Positions 33,396 to 44,319 of a DNA stretch of 64,000 nucleotides are shown piece after piece. Made by a program: the position numbers and the translations under genes. The notes under the pieces were generated by a model. The model worked only from the letters and a program-made list of their open reading frames with translations. It was not told the origin of the DNA and searched no databases. Origin of the DNA: Trichoderma breve (taxonomy: Eukaryota; Ascomycota; Sordariomycetes; Hypocreales; Hypocreaceae); NCBI RefSeq assembly GCF_028502605.1, contig NC_079232.1, forward strand, positions 5,394,001 to 5,458,000, given 5' to 3'. Each line of letters begins with the position of its first letter. Position 1 is the stretch's first letter.

Positions 33396-36358
33396 GCTGG
33401 CGGTGGACAGAAATAGCCCAGCAACAGCAACCGTCGACTAGGCGACGCGAGGCGAGGGAGAGAAGCAAGACTCGACAGCAGCGCGAAAGTCTATAGGATT
33501 GGCTCCGAGGACCGCAGAAGAAGAAGAAAGGCGAAAGAGTGACGTGAATAGAGAGAGAGATAGCGAGAGACAAAGAGTTGTTATGTCGTCGTTGTTGCGC
33601 CTTGTGCGCGAATTGGCTGAATGAACGAATAAGTCCCCCAAAGAAGCGTCACTGGGTTATTGTTGTTGTCCTCCACATGATCCAGAACAAAGCTCGACCG
33701 GTAGTAATACCAAGGCAGTACTGGTAATGGTAATAGGCGATTCGGCGACGGCAAAAAGGAAGAGGAGCAAGAGAATGGCCGTCGATTTGCTCAACCAGAA
33801 CCAAGAAGCTGGACTGGACTGGACGAAGGGGGAAAGAGAGAGATTTCGACCTGTGCGGCGCTCAGATTTGGTGTTTGCACCAGGTGGACCCGCCGTCTGG
33901 GTTGAGAATTGCGATTTGCGAGTCTTGCAACAAGCAAACAAGGAGCGTTGAGAAGGGGAAAGAGATCAAAATTGGTGATGATGCCGGAGGGGGGTGGAGA
34001 GATGGACTGTCCCCGGTTGCAGGCCAGAGCATCAACATGGAGCGTTCAATGAGAGACACAGAGCGCCCACAGGCTAAACGTTGATGGCTGCAGCGCTAAG
34101 CTGCCGGTCTCGTAGTGCATTTAGCGCATCACAGCCAACCGAAGAGCCCCCCCACAAGCCCACAAGGAGCCCAAGCCCAGACAAGAGTGAATCCACAGGC
34201 CGTTCGCGGCTGCTAGGCCCCGGTTGAGCATAGCGCTGACCTCTGGCGCACGAAAGAGTCTTGTAACGCTGCACGCAATTTAGCAGCGGGGGGTACATGT
34301 GCCTGAGTGTGCCTGTGCCTGTTGAGATGAATTTGATGCAACCTCCAAGGGAGTGAAATTGAGTTGGAGGCGCAAATCTTAATGCAGCGCTGGACAATGC
34401 AATACGAGATGCAACAAGCCGTGGCGTTGGAAAAACGAGCTCTTGCAATGAAAATCTAATTATAAAAATCCCACCTCAACCGTCTGTGCAATTCGAGTTC
34501 TTATCTCACGGCGCACAGAGTACAGTTACGGTGGAGGATTAGAATTTGATTGTACAATCAATGGATCCATGATCCAATGGCAATCTCCAAGTCCCGTCGC
34601 ATTGACCACCTCATTGTTTTGTTGTTACGCGTTCCTGGCCTTGTCCCCCCGTAATTTAGTGGTGCTGTCCGCTAACATCTCTGTGCTCGGCTTCCAAAAA
34701 GAACTGGGCCACGGCTCCAGTGATTTTCCTTCCAGTGTTTCGCTCGACCCGCAATTGTGCTGCAGGTCCCATGAGGCGCCACGCAGATTTCCCCGTGCCT
34801 GAGCCTCTACTAAGACAATTGAACAACATGATCCATGGACTTTTGGGGCCGCGCTATCGAAAATGTTGCGCAGAATGTCATCCGCCAAAGAGCCCCAGCT
34901 AGCAGCAGAGAGTTTTGCGTGATGCTTTTACACTTGCGGAGTACGAGTCCGTTAGCAGAGCACTTGCCTATCGCTCACTCACACTTGTAGGGGGAGAGTG
35001 ACCATCAAACTAGATTTGTGTGGTTCAAGGCCGAGGTGGGCTTCTGATAAGGACAGGGACAGCTTGGCCGTTTCGAGCAGGTCGGCTCCAGTACTTGGTT
35101 GATTGCTAAAATTGGGCAGCAGGGGATTACCACTGCAAGAAACAAAAAATCCAAGTTTGGTCGAGAAATTATGCGACGTTCAAGACTATACCATCACGGC
35201 AGATCAGGCGCTTCGCCGCGACATGGAAAACAAGGATACTGGCCATCTCACACAGTAACGACGTCAGCGTGGGCATTCCATCAGCGTATCCCGACCAGCA
35301 AACCAGAGGATTCTCCTTCAGAGGTCAAGCACTCTGAGTTTCGCCACTGCTCCAAATCGTGTTGGGCCTCGAAACCGGCCCCTGTTGTGCGGGTAGCGGA
35401 TGGGTCTTGCTCCGTGTCGCTCGCTTGATACTAGTGGGAAAAGGGCGAAGCCAAATAGCCCAGATAATACTCCGTAGCAGTTGATGGTGATTCAGTACAT
35501 GCTCACTATTGACTCTCAAAAGATCGTGCTCGTAGGCGCATAAAATCAGGTTCGAAGCCGAATTTCCATAGAACAGCATCGAAATAAACAAAGTGGATGA
35601 CGCAGGAATGTGCTGTTTGCTTTGTGCCCAAATATTCTGGTGCTGTACGTACCTCTTAACTCTTCCCCGCATGGTTGTGACTCGTACTCGTATACTCGAA
35701 CACGAAGTAGGGGAGCCTATCTTATCGCTTTATCTCGTCTGTGCGAAATGTCGTCATCACCACACAGGTAATGACCAGCATACCCTAGATTACCAAGCAT
35801 CTTGACGAGGTCAGAAAATGAAATTATTTGTTTTGTCTAGGAAAATTGTTGCTCCATTGAATTGAAAATCTATCATTTCCCCCTCTTACTGAGCCATTGC
35901 TTCGTAGATCTACATTTTAATATGAACATTTCGTCGTGTTACTCAATAGTAATTTCGATCTACTTACTAGGTAGTGCCTATCTAGCTACTAGGTACTACC
36001 TATAGGTACCTATGTAGAAAGAGCATCCAATAAGGCATGTAGCAATGCATACCAAAGATATTTCAGAACAAAAAGAAACAAAATGCTACCCAAACAAATC
36101 TAATCATTCCCTTTCCACCCCATCTTATATTATATATCGTCCGTCCTGATATGTAATCTTCAACTGGCCAAACCTCGGAGCAACCTCTTAGTCGGCACCG
36201 ATCGGAGATCCGGGAGCCACAATATGCCGGGGAAATTATTCAAGCTGCCCACCATCCCACCAAACACTCGCCGACAGCTTCCATCATCCAACCTCATCCG
36301 AGCCCTTTCTTCTTCTCTTCTCCGAATGACGCCGCGGTAGAGCTATCCATCCTCGACA
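33396..36358. other. Divergent upstream region of palI and the ABC1 kinase gene
   Basis: About 3 kb between two divergently transcribed genes. The palI side is rich in GAGA-type purines (33440-33580). A TACTCCGTA motif is at 35468-35476 and a dense cluster of CTAGGTA/TACCTA palindromes lies at about 35965-36014. No gene supported. Confidence 0.5.
35965..36014. repeat. Cluster of CTAGGTA/TACCTA palindromic units
   Basis: TACTAGGTAGTGCC, CTACTAGGTACTACC and TATAGGTACCTATG follow one another within about 50 bases. Similar single units occur in several other intergenic parts of the window. Confidence 0.7.
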
Positions 36359-38405
36359 ATGCTCGGCACGCTTTGTCGCAGCGGCCTGGGCCTCCCCAGA
36401 CAAGCTCTGCTGCGAAGTCGCGTGCCCTCTCGGCATGACGTCTTCGTTCGGCGCATCCAGAACTCGGGGCCATTCCAACCTCTCCGGCCGCCATCTCCAG
36501 CGTCTCTGGGGGCTCCGCGGGCGGCCAAGCAGTATAAAGGGAGCCGGAAATGGGGACGCCGACTTCTCATCACAGCCGCGGTCGGCGGTACCATCTATGT
36601 CGTAGACCGGAATGTCTACGCTTCCAGCATTGGGCGATCGCTCCGAACGTTTGGCACCGCGCTGGTCGCTGCCCTCGACTACAAGATCAATTTCCGACCG
36701 GAGCCATGGGTTGGAGGAACCGTGCCTGATCTTCATATGCGCAATGCGGAACGACTTTTCCACCTGCTGCGGCAAAACGGCGGGCTGTATCTCAAGATCG
36801 GCCAGGCCATTGCTATGCAGAGCGCTGTGCTGCCGCCCGAATTCCAAAAGATGTTTGGTAGAATGTTTGACGATGCGCCACAGGACGATTGGAAGGCTGT
36901 CGAAGCTGTTATTCGACAAGACTTTGGCAAGAGTGTCGAGGAAGTGTTTGGGGTCAGCTTCACTGGAAAAGAGGGCTATGGAGTCATGGAGAGGAAAGCT
37001 CGCGCAAGCGCAAGTGTCGCCCAAGTTCACTGGGCAAGGCTCCCCGATGGGCGGGAGGTTGCAATTAAGATCCAGAAGCCTGAAATCGCTCTTCAGATAT
37101 CATGGGATCTATGGACTTTCAAGTGAGTTGTTTCTCGTCTCCGGGTAGTCTCTATCTAACCACAAGACTCTGTTGTTGACTGTGTATTTCACAAGGACTG
37201 TTACCTGGATCTTTTCAAGATGGTTCGACCTTCCTCTCTACACCTTGGTACCGTTCATCTCCGAGCGCCTAGAGCTAGAGACCGACTTCTTGTGCGAAGC
37301 GAAAAACTCAGAAACCATGCGCGAGCTGGTTAATTCGGAGAGCCGCCTGAAAGGGCGGGTCTATATCCCCACGGTATATTCCGACCTCACCACGAAGCGA
37401 GTCTTGACGACGGAATGGATAGAGGGCATCAGACTGTGGGACAAGAAAGCCATGACATCGAGATGGCTGGGCGGGTATGGAAAAGGCAGCCCAGGAGCGG
37501 GCACTCCCTTGCCGCCGCTGGACATGGACCTTGTCCGCCATGAGCTTCGTACAAAGCCCTACCAGGAGAAGATCAAGCCAGAGCGCCAGGAGTGGAAGGG
37601 TGTTCGCGGAAGAGGAGGCCTCGGTCTGACTACCAAAGAAGTCATGACCACCATGGTAGACCTCTTTTCTGCTCAAATCTTCAAATGGGGCGTCGTCCAC
37701 TGCGATCCTCACCCGGGAAATATCTTCATCCGACGTCTCCCCAACGGTCGCTCAGAGCTGGTTTTGATTGATCACGGCCTCTATGTGTACATGTCGCCCA
37801 AGTTCCGCCATCAGTACGGTAGGTTCTGGAAAGCCCTCATGACGTTTGATAACCAGACCGTTGTCGATGTCACAGAACAGTGGGGTATCAAGGCAGCAGA
37901 TATGTTTGCGAGTGCGACATTGATGAAGCCGTACGAGGGCGGCGAGTCCACCATGCAGAATGACATCAAGGCGATGGAAGGTCTCAGTCCGGCGGAGCGA
38001 CACTACTACATGCAGCAGAAGATGAAGCAAGGTATCCGCGACATTCTTGCTGATGAGGACAAATGGCCCAAGGAGCTCATCTTTATCGGCCGGAACATGC
38101 GCATCGTCCAGGGCAACAACCAGTACTTGGGCTCGCCCGTCAACCGCATCAAGATGATGGGCGAATGGGCAAGCCGCAGCCTCTACGAGGACCCAAACCT
38201 CCCCTGGATGCAGCGCCTGAACAATGCATGGCGGCACATCATATTCAAGTCTGTCATGACACTGACAGACGTTGCCTTTTACTTCTTTAAGCTGCGACAG
38301 TTCCTTGGTCTGGGCGGTGGAATGGAGGATGAAATGGAGCGTCGTATGAAGAATATGGCGCACGAGTACGGCATTGAGCTGCAGCACGAGGTATTCGAAG
38401 GCTGA
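36359..38405 (+). CDS. Mitochondrial ABC1/UbiB-family kinase-like protein (Mcp2/Cqd2-like)
   Basis: Two exons, 36359-37122 and 37196-38405 (intron GTGAGT...CACAAG, phase 2), give 657 residues. The N-terminus is Arg-rich and lacks acidic residues, as in a mitochondrial presequence, followed by a single span (LLITAAVGGTIYVV, about 70-85). UbiB hallmarks are present: LYLKIGQAIAMQS (the KxGQ motif near 146), the Ala-rich loop ARASASVAQVH near 214-224, VAIKIQKPE with the Lys near 236, VVHCDPHPGN near 421 and LIDHGLY near 440. These proteins are atypical kinases or ATPases. The Mcp2/Cqd2 and Cqd1 branch acts in the inner membrane on lipid and coenzyme Q distribution. The choice of the Mcp2-type branch rests on overall layout, not alignment. 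Confidence 0.9.
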
Positions 38406-41400
38406 GGAGGGCGGCCGTAAATTATTGATGGTCTATTGTTTCATTTCCACGTTCTGTGCTCCACGACATTTTGGTAGAGGCGTTGGACCGCATTGATTCT
38501 TATAGAGGGAAAAAAAAAAGAAGGGCAAAAGAGCGTTTGGCATTCGGAATCCCCAGTCAGCCTGGTGTATGTATTTATACATGTACGATTATAGACGATA
38601 TACCACTCATTGAGACGGCCCTCGGCAGCCCCTCTTGCTTGTCATGTTCGCGTGTGATGGTGATGCTCCTGGCGATATTCGTTTGGTGCTGCGTGATAAT
38701 TCGTACTCGTCGTACTGCGTGGTGTATTGTACAAATGTGACCAGATTAGTGGTGTCTGTAGATACTGTTGCCCTACCATCTTGACTTTAGTCGTCCACAG
38801 ATTAGTACGACGCTCGTAAAGAGTTGTTGAGCACGAGTAATTCAAGACATCACTTGCTCCGTCTTTGTAGAATTACCTTCTTGTCTCCATCGTTCTATTG
38901 GATCTAGCGCCAGCCTCGCCCTGTGGCTAGCTGGCGGGCTCTGTGGCGCCTTGTTGAAGCTGGTTTCATGTTTCCCACGCGAGAAGACGCCAATGGAACC
39001 AATAGCGAGGCATGATTGGTGCTCCAGTAGCGTGACGAGGTTGAATAGCGAATCGCAGCGGACCTGCAATTTAAACGCTTGCAGGGATCGCAAGGGGACG
39101 GTGCCAAGAATTGGGCAAAGCTCCGCGATGAGACTTGGCTTGTTGTTCCAGCTTCTCTCAATCAACAGCTCGTGCAAACAGGACCGGCTTTTTGGATGGG
39201 TTCAGGCCCCAAGACAGATCCGACATGGTCTTGAAATCGCCGCCGAGCAATCACCGCTATCGAGAATATTCCAATTTTGCCTCATCCCATCATCTTTTGG
39301 GAGGGTATACTTGCATCGTTAATTAGCCCGCTCCTTGCTGGTTTCAAGGACATCTCATTTGAGGGGCGCATGTGAGGTGCGGAGGATGCAAGTGTGTCGC
39401 AAGCCAATGACCCCCGTCTGATGCGTATGCGGGCAAGCAAGGCATAGAATACATTCTGGGGCCAAGCCCAAGCCTGCAGAAATGGATGTGCTATTAGCAC
39501 TTATTAGCACTCGGTACTACCTGTACAAGTAGCAGCATTTCGTGTTCGGTAATACTTAGTTAATGCTTCATGCTCCGTACGAGTACCTTGCAAAATCCCC
39601 CCATGCCCGTGAGCAAACCAGCCTGTGCGCGCAATGGGTGTGCGGCCAAGTCTGCAGCCAACGAAACCAAGATGCTACTGTAGATGGCAGCCCTTTCAGA
39701 AGTCTCTTGTCCGTGTGCCGTGGCTAAGATCTCGAGGCATCGTGTTGAATCAAGAAATCTGCTAGGGAGCTTTAGATGCCGTGTTTCATGCTCGCCAGGG
39801 GTCGCAGCTTTGGCCAGCAGGAGACTTCCAATCGCCATGACATGATGGCCTGGCCAGGGCTGGTTAGATGGGCTTGTGGAGAGGCGAATGGGGCCGGGGG
39901 TCACCTAGCATCACGAAAGTAGGACCTCGATTGGCGCTCCAACAAGCACTTGGGTGGCTCCCCTGAAGCCCAAGAGCTGGTGCAAGGCCAGAGACGGACG
40001 AGCACAAACGCGCAAGCTGTTGAGGCCGATGCGCGCTCCCTCTCTCTCCTCTGTCAACGCTTTTTCTCCCAGAGTGTCGAATCCTCGCTCGCTCGCTCGC
40101 TTTCCTTTCCTCTCTGCCATCGCCACGACCTCTTTCTTCTCCTCTGGCTTCTTCGGCGCTTGACGCTGCCGACAGTCCTTGTTATTTTTTTTCTCGCTCG
40201 TTACCGCTGTGACATCCGTCCGAAGAGGCTGTAAGCCGCGACCCTGGCCCTGGTGATACTGTACCGCAAAAGCTTTGGGCAAGTTCACGAGCTGAGTCAA
40301 AGCGGTGTCGAAGCTCCAGCAAAACCCCCGGCCCTGTTGCCTCTCTTTCCATTTTCCTTTCTCAATCCGAGTCAAGGCAGGAGCTCGCGAACCACCTGCG
40401 ATTTGTCCCGATCAACTTGACCATCTTCCCCGCGTCTCGGCTGGACCAAGAAAAAAAAAAAGACACAATTACAAAATCACCTTAAAAAACAATAAAAACA
40501 AAAAGCCCCTTCAAACAACGACTCATCCGGTAACGCAATTGTGAGTAATGAGATTGGTTCTTTCTTGGTCTCTTATCCTTGGCTGTCTCTTCCATTGGCT
40601 TCTATCACCGCCATTCTGTGCGAAAGCATCGCCAATTGCCAAAATAACTGCTGCTACGAGGTTGAAGCAGAGCCCAGCGACTAGGCTCATGTCTCGCTTT
40701 CATTTTTGCTTCTGCAGGGCGATCGTGGAGTGGCGTTGCGCTGGTGACGGCATTGGCTGGCTGCAAAGTTGCAACAAGCTCACTCAGCCTTGCGTCAATA
40801 CAATCTCTACAGCAATGCGACAATGTCAGATGCAGAATCAGAGATGGAAGCATAGTGCTGCTTTTTGAGCGACGAGGCCTCGGGTTGTTCAAGCTTGGGC
40901 CTGGAGACAATCGCAAGAGGCACTCGTGGGCTGTCTCAATTATTACCCGCAAGCTCCCGGTCGCATGATTCTGCAGCTGTCGCCTCTTTTGACACCCGCC
41001 CAACGCGTCGGCTGGCGACCAGAACCCTGACATTGCGTTTCTGAATGGATGCTAATCGCCTCCTTTTACCTTCTAGTGACGAATTGCTATCGAATTGGAA
41101 TCGTCTCCGCTGCAGAAGCCCCGCCTCCCCGCCTCTCTGCCTACGTAGCTGATGCATTAGACCTGCATCGGCATCTTGTATTTGGGTATGGGATTTTCTC
41201 TTTTGTGACAGCCACGCTCTAGCGCCTCGTGTTTGCTTTGACTTGCGCCTCTGCAACTTTCTTAGTGCGTCTCTGGCGCAGCAGGAACCAAGGCCGCAAA
41301 CAAATTATCAAAGTCACTTGCGGATTTTCTTTTTTTCTGACCCTGGAGTTGAGCAGAAATCTCCTAAATCTTACCTCATCCCAATCCGGCGTTTCAGAAG

Positions 41401-41550
41401 TTGATCGTATCCGACCAAACTTCCGCTTCCGTCGTCATCATCGTTGCGACACAATACCGATCTCTGTTCATTGCAATAACGGATCGGCTAAGCAACGGCT
41501 CTCCCATCTTTTTAACGACCCTTATCCAGCAATCTATCGCTGGCTAAACA
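38406..41550. other. Intergenic and long septin leader
   Basis: No recognised gene. The right part from about 40000 looks like a transcribed leader: CT-rich, with (CTCG)4 at 40084-40099, then an A-rich stretch at 40450-40500. A GTGAGT donor at 40541 and acceptors such as TTCTAG near 41078 suggest a leader intron of about 0.5 kb. A minus-strand frame at 39560-39904 has protein-like composition but no recognisable family. Confidence 0.45.
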
Positions 41551-43111
41551 ATGAGTTCGCCTCGTCGTTCTTCTAGTTTCGGAATGCTTCTCAAGCGAAC
41601 AAAAAGCGGCGATTTGGGCAAGGGCAATAGAAAGGCCCAAGCCGAGCCCGATCGCCAGCATCAGCCCACTCCTCGAGCTCCCCCCAAGCTTCCAGAATTC
41701 TTCAGCGGCGCCGAACAACTTTCGAAATCTTTCGCACCCGAATTGCAGTCGAGTTCCGTCATGCCAAGCAGCCGTTCTGGCCGCGAATCGTCCAGTCGCT
41801 CCTCTGCAGAGCCTGCTCGTGCCGTTCCTGCCAACATCCCAATCCCTCCCATTCCCAGCAATGCCTTTGATCCCTATGCTAGATCGGAGAGCATGACGAA
41901 CCGTGGTCGCTACAGCTATGCCAGCAGCAGTGCTATGAGCACGATTAACAATCCAAGGAGGATTCGCAGACGAAAGGACCCGACACCATTCAAGTAAGCC
42001 GCAACCCAGCTACTACTCTTTTCCTGTCTCCCTTTCACTTGATTAAACCTCAAACTACAAATAAACTAACCATTTTATTAGCATCCTCATTCTAGGAAGC
42101 CAAAACGCCGGCAAAACCTCCTTTCTCGAGTTCCTCAAGACTGCCTTGGCACTCCCACCGAAGAAGCAGGCCAAGAGGCAGGACGAAGACGTTTTCCAAA
42201 TACCTACTCCACCCGTTGGCAACTTCATCCCACACTACCTGGAGACTGAAATTGATGGCGAGAGGATTGGGCTGACCCTTTGGGATTCTGAGGGCTTGGA
42301 GAAGAACGTCGTTGACCTTCAGTTGAGAGAAATGTCGTCTTTCTTGGAGAGCAAATTCGAAGAGACTTTTGCCGAGGAAATGAAGGTTGTGCGCTCCCCG
42401 GGCGCCAAGGATACCCATATCCACGCGGCTTTCTACGTCATGGATCCTTCTCGCCTTGATCGTAACATTACGACGGCGAAAATTGCTGCTTCGCGCAATG
42501 GCATTCCTAATGGGAGCTATGGCCATGCCCGAACACTCGGTGCTCTCGACGAAGATATCGACCTCCAAGTCCTCCGGACTCTTCAGCACAAGACAACCGT
42601 CATTCCCGTCATTTCCAAAGCAGACACCATCACCACAAAGCACATGAGTGTCCTCAGAAAGGCAGTCTGGGACAGCATCAAGACGGCAAACTTGGATCCT
42701 CTGGAGGCTCTGGGCCTGGACGAAGATAGCAGCAGTGTTATCGAAGAGGAGGCTGAGGAATCAGAGGAAGATGAAGCAGCCGAAAAGCCGACCGCGTCAC
42801 CGGGCCATTCCAAGAGGCTCTCTACAAACTCCATCCGCAGACACAAATCTGAGGATGCCAAAGAGGAAGAAGCGCCATTTCTTCCCCTTTCCATCATCAG
42901 CCCCGATCTTTACGAGCCCAGCGTCATCGGCCGGCAGTTCCCTTGGGGATTTGCCGACCCCTACAACGAGGAGCACTGCGACTTTGTGCGCTTGAAGGAA
43001 GCCGTCTTTACCGAATGGCGTGCTGAGCTGCGCGAGGCTAGCAGAGAGCAGTGGTACGAGGGCTGGCGAACAAACAGACTCAAGCACCGTGATCTTCCCC
43101 ACGCGCGATAG
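41551..43111 (+). CDS. Septin GTPase (filamentous-fungal group 5, AspE-like)
   Basis: Two exons, 41551-41993 and 42082-43111 (intron GTAAGC...TATTAG, phase 2), give 490 residues. The intron falls just before the P-loop. Joined, the exons read NILILGSQNAGKTSF (G1, Lys near 159). The switch region shows WDSEGL near 214-219 in place of DTPG, VISKAD near 324 is G4, and GRQFPWG with EHCDFVRLK near 430-448 is the septin unique element. Septins polymerise into filaments at septa, hyphal tips and the cortex. The long basic Ser-rich N-terminus (about 145 residues) and the missing C-terminal coiled coil suggest the group that Aspergillus calls AspE, absent from yeasts. The acidic EEEAEESEEDEAAE insert after G4 is unusual. 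Group assignment is inference. Confidence 0.85.
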
Positions 43112-44319
43112 AGCTTTGCATGCAGCCTTAACCTGACAGAGCTAGACCACAACGTCTCTGTCATGATCCGTGGAGCAATTTGCAGAACATATCTGTGGAC
43201 CCTGCGTTTTGTTTCAAGCTTTCCTCATACCTTACCCTCCGAGGCCCCATTTACCTTAATTTCCGCTTCCGATTAGCTCATGGCATACCCTGGCCTCGCC
43301 TCCGCCTTGGGGATCTCTTTTTTCAGCGAGACAGGCCTTTTTTGTTTGTACATGGGAGCGCCAATGTCAGACTCTTTCTTTGCATTGTCGAAAAAATGCC
43401 AACATCATTTGAGAAGCCTTGATTCAGAGATGTTATAATTGTTGCTCTGTGTGTTAGTGATTAGGGAGAAGTTACATTTCCCTGCACTTTTCTGGAGCTG
43501 TTGTCTGTCTCTACTGCATCTTTCCCGCCCGCTTTCTTGTTCAGGGCGATTCTGCTACTCTCGACAGAGAAAACAGGTTGCTGGCGCGATGGAACTTTTT
43601 CTTTTTGTCTCATTTTTTTTTCTTATTTCTTGATACGCAAATGACTTTTGATTCCCCCATCATTCCTTTTGATGTCCTTCCTCCCTCCCCATACGACGTC
43701 TCCCAAGATTGCGCCTTGGAAGACCAAATATGGAGCTGCGGAGACGGCGACGACGAATGGTATTTTCTTCTCTTTTATCCCGCAGCCTGGTGCGAAGCAG
43801 TATGATCGATACCCGATGATGGGAAACCTATTCTGGCGACTTTTTACCTTTGTTTCCATCCCCCCCTTTTTTTGTATCGTTAGCTTTAACAACAAAAAGA
43901 AAAAAGAGCAAATGCCCCTGGATAGGTATCTATGAGTATGCGCGGAAAATTGCTTGGACAGATGTAGAATAGGATGAAAGAGAGGTTTTTTTCTTCTTTT
44001 GTAGAGTCCTTTTTGAATTTGAACTTGACCACCTTTTTTCTTTTTTTTCTTTTACGCTGTCACTACCAGTTGCCAACCGAGAATAATACTAATAAAAGAT
44101 GCCATAGCTATTAACAAGTACCGTAATATGAGTATGTAAACTAAACTAATAAAAAACCGGCAAAAGCTTTGTCTCCCAAACCCATGGATCTTCATATTCC
44201 TTGATTCAGATGACGCCGCTGTAAACCCCTCCAAGCGCCCTGATAAAAATAGTAAAGTGGACGTTGGCCATCAAAACATAGCAAAACCGTATAAACAACC
44301 AACCCACGCACCCATGCTC
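43112..44319. other. Convergent 3' regions
   Basis: Shared by the septin gene (plus) and the Taz1-like gene (minus). T-rich stretches lie at 43600-43625 and 44030-44055. No gene. Confidence 0.55.

Noticed and set aside
39560..39904. Minus-strand frame of 114 codons with protein-like composition (LLLAKAATPGE, SSILVSLAADLAAH)
   Set aside because: No motif I can name, no convincing start or splice partner, and it lies alone. It may be a relic of a regulator, but the sequence does not show it.
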